DNA of 36,548 bases from Olavius sp. associated proteobacterium Delta 1 (lineage in GTDB: Bacteria; Desulfobacterota; Desulfobacteria; Desulfobacterales; JAFDCJ01): positions 1 to 36,548 of the forward strand of contig CACVKW010000506.1 in assembly GCA_902749685.1 (NCBI GenBank). The letters are read 5' to 3'. Positions 16,437 to 25,671 of the stretch are shown here, piece after piece (position 1 is the first letter of the stretch; the number at the start of each line of letters is the position of its first letter). The notes under the pieces were generated by a model that was not told the origin of the DNA, made no database searches, and was given only the letters and a program-made list of their open reading frames with translations. A program made the position numbers and the translations under genes.

Positions 16437-16658
16437 TCATACGGCTATCAAAATAATTGCCGTCAATGCGGCGATAACCCCAATCCATTGCCTGCCCGAA
16501 AGGCGCTCTTTCAAAAGCAGCCACGCAAGTATAACGGTTGTAGCAGGATACATTGAGGCCAGAACAGCTGCCGTGTCAAGCCTGCCGGTATTGGCAGCTA
16601 AGGCATAAAAAGTATATCCGCCTTCTTTGTTTCTTACCATCAACAGCCCAGTATATCA
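16437..16658 (-). pseudogene. C-terminal remnant of a DMT/EamA exporter
   Basis: About 73 codons encode the last part of a drug/metabolite transporter: [40 protein letters not shown], then a final membrane helix and stop. A complete protein would be about 290 residues. The upstream sequence is stopped and unrelated, so the rest is gone. An N-terminal piece of the same type of protein lies 11 kb away at 27768-27875, in the same orientation. Confidence 0.75.
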
Positions 16659-17181
16659 AATTGAATGCTTCAAATTATATTAGAATAAATAGGAAGCGGA
16701 TATATTTGGAAACAAAAAGGTGCAGATAATTAAACATTTTGAATTGTTAAAGATTTTTTATCCAATGGGATTTTGTGCCAATAGCCATTTTTGGCTAAAA
16801 TTTTCAAATTTTTAGAGTATTTTTAATTGGTTATCTTGATTCGACACCAATACTCAGTCTTTTTATTTATGGACCGGTCTGGATAGGTAAGATAGATCAT
16901 TTGAAATTTTTCGAGTATAATATACTGTAACTCCAATCAAAAAACGCTCAATGTTCGCAGTCCGGGGTCAGTTGTTCGTGGTTAAAAAGGTTCTCAATCT
17001 TAATCTCATATTTCTACAGCACGCGCAAAATAAATTCAATCTCCAGACAAAAAGTTATGCTGGTATTGTGAGCAAACGACAGCAAGAGGGCTAAAAAATT
17101 ACCTATTACGCCACTAATGTGATACTAAGGGAGTGAGAAACGTAGGTCATTAGTATTAACTTCAAAAAGAAAGGAGGACCT
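16659..17181. other. AT-rich leader before the OmpA-fusion operon
   Basis: About 520 bases with no convincing gene and no heptamer array. They hold a 6-bp hairpin TAGCCA-tttt-TGGCTA (16782-16797), a TATAAT box at 16916-16921 without a clear -35, and inverted 7-bp arms ACTAATG/CATTAGT (17113-17119, 17148-17154) shortly before the first gene. The promoter of the operon is probably here. Confidence 0.5.
17113..17154 (+). promoter_or_regulatory. Inverted repeat in the leader of the OmpA-fusion operon
   Basis: ACTAATG at 17113 and CATTAGT at 17148 are perfect inverted arms around a 28-nt loop, ending 27 bases before the first ATG. This could be an operator or a leader hairpin. Confidence 0.3.
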
Positions 17182-18873
17182 ATGAATAAAAAATTATTTG
17201 TTATATCTGTAATTTCGGTGGCTGTAGTTGTTTTCAACTTGTCTGAGTTAGGGCATACTGTGCAGTATATCCAGATGAGGCCTCTTGAGCAAATAATCAA
17301 GATAAGTGCAGGCTCAGTAACGCCCGGTAAGGAAGACAAGTTGCCATTGATTACATGGGGTGGCGACGAAGCGACTATATTAGCAAACGGCAATGCCATT
17401 AACACAAAGCCGGGAAGCATATTTGCCCAGAAAGGCCTGAATTTTGAACTTGCTTGGATGGATGACTTCAAGAAACAGGTCGAGATGTTCATACGCGGCG
17501 ATATGTGGCTTCTGCGCGGAACGATGGGCATGATCAATATGGCCAGTGCCGTCAGTGCCAAAGACCCTAGAACCGAACTTGTGGTTATCTACCAGCTGAC
17601 GTGGTCAAATGGCGGCGACTGCCTTGTGGTCAAAAAGGGTATCAAAACAGTAAAGGACCTGAAAGGAAAAACAGTTGTCCTGCAGGCCTATGGTCCACAC
17701 GTGGACTACCTGGTAAAGCTTTTGGCTGACGCAGGCCTTAGCATAAACGACGTTAACGTCAAATATGTTAAGGATCTTACAGGTACTGCCAATAGCCCCT
17801 CGGAGGCCTTTTATGATCAGGATGTGGATGCAGCCTTTGTCATCATCCCGGACGGGCTTGCCCTGACAGAGGGTGATGATGCCGTGACGGGAGCTAAGAT
17901 TCTGATATCAACCAAGACCGCCAACCGGGTAATCAGTGATGTTTATGCCGTACGCAAGGATTATCTCGAGGCAAACAGGGATAAGGTTCAGAAGCTGGTC
18001 CACGGCCTCATGCTTGCAGAGCAGGAACTGAGAAACGCGGTCAAGGGTAATTCACAGGTATGGAAAGACGTCAAGACCGCTGCGGCAAAGATCCTTCTTG
18101 AAAGCCCGGACGCAAACGAGCAGGCAATTGCTGATGCAGAGGCGTTGTACTACGATTGTCAATTTGTGGGGTATCGAGGCAATGTCAAATACTTCGGTGA
18201 TACAAAATGGCCGAGAAACTTCTCCAAGATGGCTGATGAGATTCAGACTTCTTTTGTTGCCATGGGCATTTTGGGAAGCAAGGTTGCACTTGCCCACGCA
18301 AAGCTGAGTTACGATCAAATGAGGGCCGGTCTTGTGGGTATCGATGATGTCGAGACCCCTAGATTTAAGACCGACATTGTGGCAAAAGTGATTGAGAGAA
18401 AGGCTGCGTTGGGTACCCTGGAGGAGGGGGAGCTTTTCAATTTCGAGATCAACTTCAAGCCCAATCAAAAGATCTTCAGTACTGATATGTATAGTGATAA
18501 GTTTGGCAAGGTAGTTGAGATGTCAGCAACCTACGGAGGCGCAGTCATTAGTGTTGAGGGTCACAGCGATCCGCATAAGATTAACAAGCTCAAGAAAAAA
18601 GGCTCGGCTGACTTTGTCATCAAGAGAACCAGGCAGGCTGCCAAGAATCTAAGTGTGAGCCGGGCGCTTAGTGTTCGAGATACTGTCATTACGTTCGCCG
18701 AAGCTAACGGTGTTCCCCTTGATAGGAGCCAGTTTACGGTCATTGGCCGTGGTGTCTCCCAGCCGTTATATCCGAATCCTAAAACCAAGGAGCAGTGGCT
18801 CAGAAACATGCGGGTGGTTTTTCGCATCATACAAATCGAGGCTGAAGAAGAAGCCTTCGAACCTTTGGAGTAA
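17182..18873 (+). CDS. NitT/TauT-type binding protein fused to an OmpA peptidoglycan-binding domain
   Basis: Protein of 563 residues. A hydrophobic N-terminus (4-20) is followed by a type-2 solute-binding domain (about 55-400; IKTVKDLKGKTVVLQAYGPH, DAAFVIIPDG). An OmpA-family domain follows (about 415-545; ISVEGHSD, NLSVSRALSVRDTV, NMRVVFRI). The OmpA residues that grip diaminopimelate are present (Asp463, Arg494). The binding domain would thus be tethered to the cell wall, with the N-terminal helix possibly staying in the membrane. GGAGG precedes the ATG. It is the first gene of an eight-gene run with a vWA lipoprotein, a second such fusion, a TelA protein and an ABC transporter. The ligand is unknown. 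Confidence 0.85.
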   Translation: MNKKLFVISVISVAVVVFNLSELGHTVQYIQMRPLEQIIKISAGSVTPGKEDKLPLITWGGDEATILANGNAINTKPGSIFAQKGLNFELAWMDDFKKQVEMFIRGDMWLLRGTMGMINMASAVSAKDPRTELVVIYQLTWSNGGDCLVVKKGIKTVKDLKGKTVVLQAYGPHVDYLVKLLADAGLSINDVNVKYVKDLTGTANSPSEAFYDQDVDAAFVIIPDGLALTEGDDAVTGAKILISTKTANRVISDVYAVRKDYLEANRDKVQKLVHGLMLAEQELRNAVKGNSQVWKDVKTAAAKILLESPDANEQAIADAEALYYDCQFVGYRGNVKYFGDTKWPRNFSKMADEIQTSFVAMGILGSKVALAHAKLSYDQMRAGLVGIDDVETPRFKTDIVAKVIERKAALGTLEEGELFNFEINFKPNQKIFSTDMYSDKFGKVVEMSATYGGAVISVEGHSDPHKINKLKKKGSADFVIKRTRQAAKNLSVSRALSVRDTVITFAEANGVPLDRSQFTVIGRGVSQPLYPNPKTKEQWLRNMRVVFRIIQIEAEEEAFEPLE

Positions 18874-18891
18874 GAAAGGGGGTGTATAACA

Positions 18892-19728
18892 ATGATAACA
18901 AAAAGATTGTGCAGATGGTTTAACCTGTCTATCGCCCTTATATTTCTTGTTTCTTTGGTCGCAATATCCGCATGTAGTCCGGAGCCGGAGCAGAAACAAA
19001 AACAGAAACAGCCTGTAAAGCAAACAGCAAAGCAAGTGCAGAAAAAGGAAGACACCAAGGAGGTTCAAAGCGGGCAAGTCGCAAAGACAGTTTGGCCCTT
19101 TGGCTTTGAAAAAGAGATTGTCGGAGAGGTGCAACCAGAAACGGTTTCAGATAAAATGATTACAAGGAATTTTGTGATTATTTTTGACGATAGCGGAAGT
19201 ATGGCTGATCCGGACGCAGATGGCAATCGAAAGATCGACACTGCGAAAAAGGCTGTCGTGGAATGGAGCAAGTCAGTTCCGACTGGAGCTAATGTTGGCC
19301 TTGTGAGTTTTCATAATGGTGTCTGGTCGTTGCAACCTCTCACCCCTGCGAGCAAAGAACGGCTGATCTCAACCGTGCTAAATATTAACCAAGGTGGAAG
19401 AACCCCTCTATCCGGGGCTTTTCAGAAATCCTTTTTCATGCTCACTAAGCAAGGTCTGCAGCAGCTTGGTTATGGCGAATACACAATAGTTGTCATCACA
19501 GATGGTCAGGCGAGTAGTGCCGATCGATTAAATAAATTGGTTCATTTCGTTTTGGACAATTCGCCCATCCAGATTTATACAATTGGGTTTGGTATCGGGA
19601 CTGACCATACCCTTAACCAACCCGGTCTGACTCAATATAAACCGGCTGAGAACCTTGCAGAGCTACAAAAGGGCTTGAAGGAGACCTTGGCCGAAGCCGA
19701 AACATTCGACGAAACTGAATTTAAGTAA
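18892..19728 (+). CDS. vWA-domain lipoprotein
   Basis: Lipoprotein of 278 residues. The signal peptide ends at VAISAC with lipid-bearing Cys28; serine at the next position favours the outer membrane. A Gln/Lys-rich linker (34-63) leads to a von Willebrand A domain with a complete metal site: DDSGS (Asp99, Ser101, Ser103), Thr171 in GGRTP and Asp204 in VITDGQ. Such domains bind partner proteins through a metal ion, so it probably assembles or senses the neighbouring periplasmic proteins. The gene begins 18 bases after the first fusion gene with a good ribosome site. Confidence 0.88.
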   Translation: MITKRLCRWFNLSIALIFLVSLVAISACSPEPEQKQKQKQPVKQTAKQVQKKEDTKEVQSGQVAKTVWPFGFEKEIVGEVQPETVSDKMITRNFVIIFDDSGSMADPDADGNRKIDTAKKAVVEWSKSVPTGANVGLVSFHNGVWSLQPLTPASKERLISTVLNINQGGRTPLSGAFQKSFFMLTKQGLQQLGYGEYTIVVITDGQASSADRLNKLVHFVLDNSPIQIYTIGFGIGTDHTLNQPGLTQYKPAENLAELQKGLKETLAEAETFDETEFK

Positions 19729-19787
19729 GATAAAGAAGAGGAAGGGAGCTTTGATCTACCCATTTCTCCTCCCCGCGAGTTTTGCTT

Positions 19788-21338
19788 ATGAAAAATTTAA
19801 TTGTAGCACTTATTCTCTTGGTTGTAATTGTGGCGGGCGCCTTTCTTGTCAAAGGCTACTTGCCGGAATGGCAGGATCGCACACAAAAGGTGACCAGTGA
19901 TGCTAAACAGACCCAGGGAACCATCCGGATTGCGAATGACAACTTCATGGGCTACTTTTTCATCAGGAGTCCTGAGTTTAAAAAGGCAATGCGAAGGGCT
20001 GGCTGGATACTCGATCTCGAAGATGATGCGGCGAACTATGCGCAGCGGATGCAAAAGCTTGCTGATGAAGAGACTGAATTTGCGGTCTGTACAGTCGACG
20101 CCTATGTCCTGAACGGGAAAATGCACAACTATCCAGGGACCATTATCATGATCATCGATGAAAGCAAGGGGGCCGATGCTATCCTGGCGCTCAAGGATAA
20201 GATTGCAAACCTTGATGCCCTTAAAGGGATGAGTGACATCAAAGTTGCCTATACGCCTGACAGCCCCAGTCATCATCTCCTGAAGGCAGCTTCGGATCAC
20301 TTTAACGTTCCTGAACTCCTGCCTCGGCAGAGCCATCTGCGCATCGAGACAGACGGATCACAAGCGGCAGTCAAGGCCCTTTTGAATGGGAAGGCTGATG
20401 TGGCGGTTGCCTGGGAGCCGGATGTCTCCAAGGGCCTGAGGGACAGCAAGGTCGTAAAACTCCTTGGAACCGAGGTTACGGAAAAGCTTATTGTGGATAT
20501 CTTATTGGTCAACCGGAAGTTTGCCGCCAAGAATCCTGAGGTGGTCAAGCTTTTCATGACGAACTATTTCAAGGTCCTGAAGAAGTACAGACAGGACAAG
20601 GCTCTTCTCATGAAGGATTTGAAAAAAGATACGGGACTTTCAGAGAAGAAGATTGAGTCTGTCATGCAAAGCATCCGGTGGATTAATTTCGCCGAGAACC
20701 TTGAGGATTGGTTCGGCATCGGGACCTATAATGAAGGTCTGGTAGATACCATTGATTCAACCATAACGGTTCTTAAAAATGCAGGTGATTTTAAATCCAA
20801 CCCGCTGCCTGATGAAGACCCTTACCGGCTGACATACCGGGAATTTTTTGAACAGCTGAATCAGGAGGGTATCGGGTCAGGTTTCAAGGCCGCCGCTTCC
20901 GGGGCTGCTGCACTTGGTGCGATTGAGGCCAGATTCCCGGCTCTTGATGAAGCTGGCTGGGCTCAGCTCAAGGTGGTTGGCGGACTCAAGGTTGGCAAGA
21001 TTTCCTTCCTGCGTGGTGATTCCGGCCTGAATGTCAAAGGAAAGGAAATTGTGGACGCGGCTGTGGATAAGCTTAAGCATTACCCTGCATTAAGGGTGAT
21101 GATTGAAGGCCATACCGGGACCAGGGGAGATCCTGGGAGGAATCGCGTTCTGTCCCGGGACCGTGCAAATGCTGTTAAACAGTATCTCGTGGTAACCTAC
21201 AACGTGGACCCCAACCGGTTACGTTCTGTGGGCTTTGGTGGCGACAAGCCTATGCCCAGAAAGCCGGGAGAGTCTTTAAAGGGCTGGCGCTATCGGCTTC
21301 CCCGCGTGGAACTTATTTTAATAAAGGAAAGCTTTTAG
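19788..21338 (+). CDS. Second binding-protein/OmpA fusion
   Basis: Protein of 516 residues with an N-terminal membrane helix (3-21), a solute-binding domain (about 42-330; GYFFIRSPEFKKAM, KADVAVAWEPDVS) and a C-terminal OmpA-like domain (about 400-510). In the OmpA domain the GHTD motif reads GHTG, so Gly444 stands where the diaminopimelate-binding Asp is expected; Arg459 (LSRDRA) remains. The expected NRRVE end reads LPRVE. Wall binding may therefore be weak or changed. No clear ribosome site precedes the ATG at 19788, so translation may depend on the upstream gene. The binding domain differs clearly from that of the first fusion. Confidence 0.83.
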   Translation: MKNLIVALILLVVIVAGAFLVKGYLPEWQDRTQKVTSDAKQTQGTIRIANDNFMGYFFIRSPEFKKAMRRAGWILDLEDDAANYAQRMQKLADEETEFAVCTVDAYVLNGKMHNYPGTIIMIIDESKGADAILALKDKIANLDALKGMSDIKVAYTPDSPSHHLLKAASDHFNVPELLPRQSHLRIETDGSQAAVKALLNGKADVAVAWEPDVSKGLRDSKVVKLLGTEVTEKLIVDILLVNRKFAAKNPEVVKLFMTNYFKVLKKYRQDKALLMKDLKKDTGLSEKKIESVMQSIRWINFAENLEDWFGIGTYNEGLVDTIDSTITVLKNAGDFKSNPLPDEDPYRLTYREFFEQLNQEGIGSGFKAAASGAAALGAIEARFPALDEAGWAQLKVVGGLKVGKISFLRGDSGLNVKGKEIVDAAVDKLKHYPALRVMIEGHTGTRGDPGRNRVLSRDRANAVKQYLVVTYNVDPNRLRSVGFGGDKPMPRKPGESLKGWRYRLPRVELILIKESF

Positions 21339-21366
21339 CTGGAAAAAGAGAGGAGGTGCGCTTTAC

Positions 21367-22227
21367 ATGAAGAATATCCAGCAAGAGATAACTGTTACGG
21401 ACTTTTCAGATGTAGCCGTCCAAAAGGCCGTGAAAAGTTCAGGGTATTTACACCCACTGACATTGTATCCCCCGGTAATTGGAATAGGTACTGGAGTTGT
21501 TGCAATTCTGTTCGGGGTTGAAGCCTTGTTTTATCTTGCGGCTTTAGGTATCCTTGCTGGAGCTGGAAATGCGGCCTTAAGGATATTCTTTCTTAAAGAC
21601 AAGATCGCACTAAATTTTCAGCGCATGAAAAGGAAGGCCTTGGCTGAACAGGCTCGCCGGGCAACCGAGGAACTGGAATTAAGCCTTTTAGAGCTGGGTC
21701 GTGAAAGAGCAGCCAAACAGGTCAAATACCTTAAGGATACTTTTTTTCGATTCAAGGAGAAGCTTGTCACCCAGATTGGAAAAGACAAGCCCGAATATGA
21801 GCAGTATCTGGGCTCAGCCGAAGTAATGTATCTGGCTGCACTCAACAACCTCAAAGCTGTTGCTGACAATGAGCGTGACAAGAAACTCATTGATGTTGAA
21901 GACTCCAAGCACAGAATTGAAGAATTGAAACGCGAACATGCGGATGGCATCAGGGATAATACTGATGAAATCGATGCGCAGCAAAGGCAGATTAGGTCAT
22001 TCGAGCTTGCTGAGGAGAACTCCAGGGATCTGATTGCGGAAGTAGAAGGTTCTTTAACCGCGCTCACCGAGGTTACAAGGTCTCTATCAGAGATAACCGC
22101 AACCAGGGAAAGCATGCGTCATAACGTGACTCAGGCGATGAAGAAGTTTCACCACATCGCTGATAGAAATAAACAGATATTTAATAGAGTGGCCCGGAGC
22201 TGGCAACAACTGCAAGCCAAGTATTAG
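21367..22227 (+). CDS. Membrane-anchored coiled-coil protein, family not recognised
   Basis: Protein of 286 residues. Two membrane segments (about 33-52 and 53-72) form a hairpin near the N-terminus. A long, charged, heptad-rich helix region (about 78-280) follows, predicted to lie in the cytoplasm. It has no enzyme motif. The shape suits a structural partner of the TelA-family protein encoded next, which is also helical. AGGAGG precedes the ATG. I do not recognise a named family. Confidence 0.7.
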   Translation: MKNIQQEITVTDFSDVAVQKAVKSSGYLHPLTLYPPVIGIGTGVVAILFGVEALFYLAALGILAGAGNAALRIFFLKDKIALNFQRMKRKALAEQARRATEELELSLLELGRERAAKQVKYLKDTFFRFKEKLVTQIGKDKPEYEQYLGSAEVMYLAALNNLKAVADNERDKKLIDVEDSKHRIEELKREHADGIRDNTDEIDAQQRQIRSFELAEENSRDLIAEVEGSLTALTEVTRSLSEITATRESMRHNVTQAMKKFHHIADRNKQIFNRVARSWQQLQAKY

Positions 22228-22291
22228 TAACCCAAAACCACATGTTAGTAAAAGCACAGTAACTGTTCACCGATATAGAAAGGAGATTTTA

Positions 22292-23572
22292 ATGAACGAT
22301 AAGAAGCTTGATGAAAGTGATATCAAATCAAAAGAAGAAATAACAATTGATGTCAGCGACACCAAACCCAAAACCATGGTTAAGGGACAGGATCAAGCCC
22401 AAGCCGGCTCTGATATTCTGGGTTCGGGGGGAACTGGGGCCAGCCTACCTGCGGTAATTAAGATGCAAACATTGGCTCCGACTCAGAAAAAAATCGTTGA
22501 CGCTATTGTAATCGAAACCCAGCACAAACAACAGGCAGAGCAAGTCGCCGCTGTACATGACTTCATGGATACCAACGCTGCGCTTACGTTTGGTGCCGGT
22601 CCCCAGAGGAAATACCTTGATAACCTTAAACTGCTTCTGGGTGATGCCAGAATCCGTGACCTCCAAGGTGCCGGAAGCATCGTCCTTGAGATCGAAAAGG
22701 GCATTGATTTGGCCGGCATCGAAGCGCTGAAGAAAAAAATCATGGGTGGTGGAGGATTCCTAAGCAAAATCTTCGGCGGTTTAACCAATGCCTTAAAGGC
22801 CTTTGCCGCAAGACGACAAAAACTCATGACCCTTATCAATGATATTGAGGATCGGATTGAAGAGCAGATGCATCAGATCATGACGGATAATGCGCGCCTT
22901 GATACGATGTTCGGTGAGGTCAAATCCAATTTCTATGAAATTGGCGTGTGGGTTTATGCCGGCGAACTTGCTCTGGAGCGCGGAGCAAAGGAATATGGTA
23001 AGATGCGGGAGAAAGTCCTGGAAACCGCTGATCCAATCAAGATTAGCGAAACCAATCTGTTCAGAGAACAGATCATTGCATTAGATACGCGACTCCTTCG
23101 GATGAAGTCTGCCTATGTCAAGGCTCCTATAACGCTCCAGGAGGTTTTGACAACCCAGCAAGCTGGCAGGATTGAGGTCCAGAACCTGATGGATTCACTC
23201 CTGTTCGACCTACCGGCATTCATAGAAACCATTAACATGCTGCTGGCACTGTATAACATAAAGGGCGCCCAGGAGGATCGGAAACGCCGTGAACAACTTG
23301 CAGAGCGGCTTGCAGAACTCAAGGGCGAAACCCTTGATAAGGTCGCTGTGGAAGCTAAAGAGGGTCAGGTCCGAGGTGCAAAAGAGGTTTCGCTGATTGA
23401 AGGTCAAGCCAAGAAGATCATCGAGACCTGCAAGAAGCTCAAGGACCTCGATGATAAGAATGCCCAGATTCGTTCTGAGTCTGAGACCCTGCTGGTCGAT
23501 GTGATGAATGACTTCCAGGAGAGCATGAAGGAGATTACGGAACCCGGTGCGCTTCCCGGCTCTTCCGGATAA
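22292..23572 (+). CDS. TelA-family protein (toxic anion resistance)
   Basis: Helical protein of 426 residues resembling TelA/KlaA proteins of tellurite-resistance clusters. Seen here: a short glycine-rich KKIMGGGGFLSKIFGG segment, then the family's helical core (ARLDTMFGEVKSNFYEIGVWVYAGELAL), RLLRMKSAYVKAPITLQEVL and the tail stretch VRGAKEVSLIEGQAKKIIETC. There is no signal peptide, so it is probably cytoplasmic and membrane-associated. TelA's biochemical role is unknown; it is considered part of an envelope-stress system. No TerC, TerD or TerZ gene is nearby, so the partnership with an ABC transporter is the main clue. AAAGGAG precedes the ATG. Confidence 0.75.
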   Translation: MNDKKLDESDIKSKEEITIDVSDTKPKTMVKGQDQAQAGSDILGSGGTGASLPAVIKMQTLAPTQKKIVDAIVIETQHKQQAEQVAAVHDFMDTNAALTFGAGPQRKYLDNLKLLLGDARIRDLQGAGSIVLEIEKGIDLAGIEALKKKIMGGGGFLSKIFGGLTNALKAFAARRQKLMTLINDIEDRIEEQMHQIMTDNARLDTMFGEVKSNFYEIGVWVYAGELALERGAKEYGKMREKVLETADPIKISETNLFREQIIALDTRLLRMKSAYVKAPITLQEVLTTQQAGRIEVQNLMDSLLFDLPAFIETINMLLALYNIKGAQEDRKRREQLAERLAELKGETLDKVAVEAKEGQVRGAKEVSLIEGQAKKIIETCKKLKDLDDKNAQIRSESETLLVDVMNDFQESMKEITEPGALPGSSG

Positions 23573-23679
23573 TTTTTGCCATCCAAAACTCAAAACAAAA
23601 ATATGGTCTTAGGGACAGCTGATTCTTTGGTTATCTCCTTTCAGATATAACCTATTTACCCTAAAAGGAGGATATTCTG

Positions 23680-24741
23680 ATGAAAAAGATTGCTTTGATT
23701 ATTGCTCTGGCTATGGTCCTTTGCCTTGGTGCAAACGTAAGTGCTTTTGCCGGCGACAAGTATCGCATCGCCTGGAGCCATTACACGGGGTGGGAGCCCT
23801 GGCAGTTCATCATGGAATCCGGAATCATGGACAAATGGGCCGACAAGTATAAAATCGAAATTGAAATTATCCTTGTTAATGACTACATCGAATCTATTAA
23901 TATGTACACCGCCGGTCAGTTTGATGGGTGTACCATGACCAACATGGATGCTCTGACCATCCCTGCTGTTGGCGGAGTTGACTCAACGGTATTGATTATC
24001 GGCGACTTCTCCAATGGCAACGACGGGATTGTTCTGCTGAACGGGACTTCGATCAAAGATCTAAGGGGAAGGAAACTGAGAATTGTGGAATTGTCTGTGT
24101 CTCATTATCTCCTGACCAGAGCTTTGGATATGAACGGCATGACGGAGCGTGATCTTACGCTTGTGAATACAAGTGATGCTGACATTGCCGGTCTGTTTAT
24201 TACCGAATCAGAGAGGGATCCCAAGGCAGCGGTTTGTACCTGGAACCCGCCGCTGATGCAGGTCCGCAATGTTAAAGGCGCCAACCTTGTCTTTGATAGC
24301 TCCAAGATACCCGGTGAGATCATTGACAGCTTGGTGGTAAGGTCAGATCTTCCGGACAATGTCAAAAAGGCGTTAGTCGGTGCCTGGTTTGAGGCCATGA
24401 GTATCATGTCCAGCCGCAGTAAGGCAGGTCAAAATGCGGTTAAATCCATGGCCAAGTTTGCCGGTGGAACCCTGCCGGAGTTCAAAGCACAGCTCAAAAC
24501 CACAGCGATGTTCTATAAGGCCACGGAGGCTGCTGATTTCGCCAGAAGCCCAAAACTCAAGGAAACTATGGAATATGTGAGAACCTTTAGTTTTGAGCAT
24601 GAATTGTATGGGGAGAATGCTCCGGATAAGAATGTTGTGGGAATACAGTTTGATGATGGTTCGGTAATCGGCGATAAGGGCAATGTGAAATTGCGCTTCC
24701 CGGCCAAATACATGCAGATGGCGTCAGACGGCAACCTGTAG
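23680..24741 (+). CDS. ABC transporter binding protein of the urea-carboxylase-associated type
   Basis: Periplasmic binding protein of 353 residues with a signal peptide ending SAFA (about 24). Distinctive blocks are WSHYTGWEPWQF, NDYIESINMYTAGQFDG, TNMDALTIPAVGGVDS, LSVSHYLLTRAL, NTSDADIAG and IPGEIIDSLVV. From memory these match the family of putative urea transporter binding proteins found beside urea carboxylase genes, many of which are now known to be guanidine carboxylases. Urea, guanidine or a related guanidino compound is therefore a reasonable ligand guess. No guanidine riboswitch is seen upstream. AAAAGGAGG precedes the ATG. The permease and ATPase genes follow. Confidence 0.85.
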   Translation: MKKIALIIALAMVLCLGANVSAFAGDKYRIAWSHYTGWEPWQFIMESGIMDKWADKYKIEIEIILVNDYIESINMYTAGQFDGCTMTNMDALTIPAVGGVDSTVLIIGDFSNGNDGIVLLNGTSIKDLRGRKLRIVELSVSHYLLTRALDMNGMTERDLTLVNTSDADIAGLFITESERDPKAAVCTWNPPLMQVRNVKGANLVFDSSKIPGEIIDSLVVRSDLPDNVKKALVGAWFEAMSIMSSRSKAGQNAVKSMAKFAGGTLPEFKAQLKTTAMFYKATEAADFARSPKLKETMEYVRTFSFEHELYGENAPDKNVVGIQFDDGSVIGDKGNVKLRFPAKYMQMASDGNL

Positions 24742-24764
24742 GCCACTAATTGTAAACATAACTT

Positions 24765-24804
24765 AGCCCCGCATCGCTGAGTAGTCAGCTCCCAGTGCGG
24801 GGTT
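24765..24804 (+). promoter_or_regulatory. Stem-loop between binding-protein and permease genes
   Basis: AGCCCCGCA (24765-24773) pairs with TGCGGGGTT (24796-24804), with a short inner CTGA/TCAG stem, then ATTTC. It could end part of the transcription or protect the upstream message from decay, so that more binding protein than permease is made. It overlaps an in-frame GTG at 24795, which argues that the permease starts at 24825. Confidence 0.6.
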
Positions 24805-24824
24805 ATTTCACTGAGATTTTCAAA

Positions 24825-25658
24825 ATGAAAAAAATACCAATATTTTTTGGACTCCATGCTAAACCCGGCCTAAAATTTAGTGTCTTTCTCGCGCTGGTGC
24901 CATTTATAATTCTTATTGTTGTGTATCTTATTTCTTCTGATTACAGGCACCGGCAGAATCCAAACGACAAGCTACTGCCCACCATCGCCAAGATGTATGA
25001 TGCCATGAAGAGTGCCGCTTTTGTTAAACACAAGCGAACAGGCCGATACCGACTGTGGTCAGATACGGGTAGCAGTTTGAGACGGATTGGCATTGGTTTA
25101 GGAGCCGCTGCAATGTGCGGTATGCTTCTGGGATTAAATCTGGGATTAATGCCTGGATTCAGGGCACTGGGCCTGCCATTTCTGACATTTGTATCCATCA
25201 TACCACCTCTCAGTATTCTGCCGATTCTCTTTATTACTTTTGGTGTGGATGAGCTGGCCAAGGTCGTGCTTATATTTATTGGAACCTTTCCCTTCATAAC
25301 CAGGGATATCTATCTCGAAGTAAAAAAAATACCAAAAGAGCAGATAATAAAATCTCTAACATTGGGTGCCTCACAGTTTGCCGTAGCTTATCGCGTAATC
25401 GTCCCACAGATCATTCCTAAGCTGATTGATACTATCCGGCTCAATATGGGACCAGCCTGGCTCTTCCTGATTGCATCTGAGGCAATAGCCGCAACATCCG
25501 GCCTGGGGTATCGAATCTTTCTTGTCCGCCGGTATCTTGCCATGGATACCATCATACCATACGTATTATGGATCGTTCTGATTGGCTTTACAGTGGACTG
25601 GCTGTTGAGAAAGACGATCCATTGGAAATATTCATGGTATCTGGAATCAGGTGGTTAA
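24825..25658 (+). CDS. ABC transporter permease (NitT/TauT type)
   Basis: Inner-membrane permease of 277 residues with about six membrane segments. It carries the EAA-type loop KSLTLGASQFAVAYRVIVPQIIPKLID and the segment GPAWLFLIASEAIAATSGLGY. A long hydrophilic stretch (about 40-75) after the first helix is expected for the type related to urea-carboxylase transporters. The ATG at 24825 is chosen over the GTG at 24795, which lies inside a hairpin. The ATPase gene follows 13 bases after its stop. Confidence 0.87.
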   Translation: MKKIPIFFGLHAKPGLKFSVFLALVPFIILIVVYLISSDYRHRQNPNDKLLPTIAKMYDAMKSAAFVKHKRTGRYRLWSDTGSSLRRIGIGLGAAAMCGMLLGLNLGLMPGFRALGLPFLTFVSIIPPLSILPILFITFGVDELAKVVLIFIGTFPFITRDIYLEVKKIPKEQIIKSLTLGASQFAVAYRVIVPQIIPKLIDTIRLNMGPAWLFLIASEAIAATSGLGYRIFLVRRYLAMDTIIPYVLWIVLIGFTVDWLLRKTIHWKYSWYLESGG

Positions 25659-25671
25659 AGGGGCAGTTCAT

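Noticed and set aside
16893..16921. Full sigma-70 promoter at the TATAAT box
   Set aside because: No acceptable -35 box at 16-18 bases upstream, so only the -10 box is noted.
23573..23679. Guanidine (ykkC-type) riboswitch before the urea/guanidine-like binding protein
   Set aside because: I looked for the conserved ykkC and mini-ykkC words here, in 16659-17181 and in 36417-36548 and found none.
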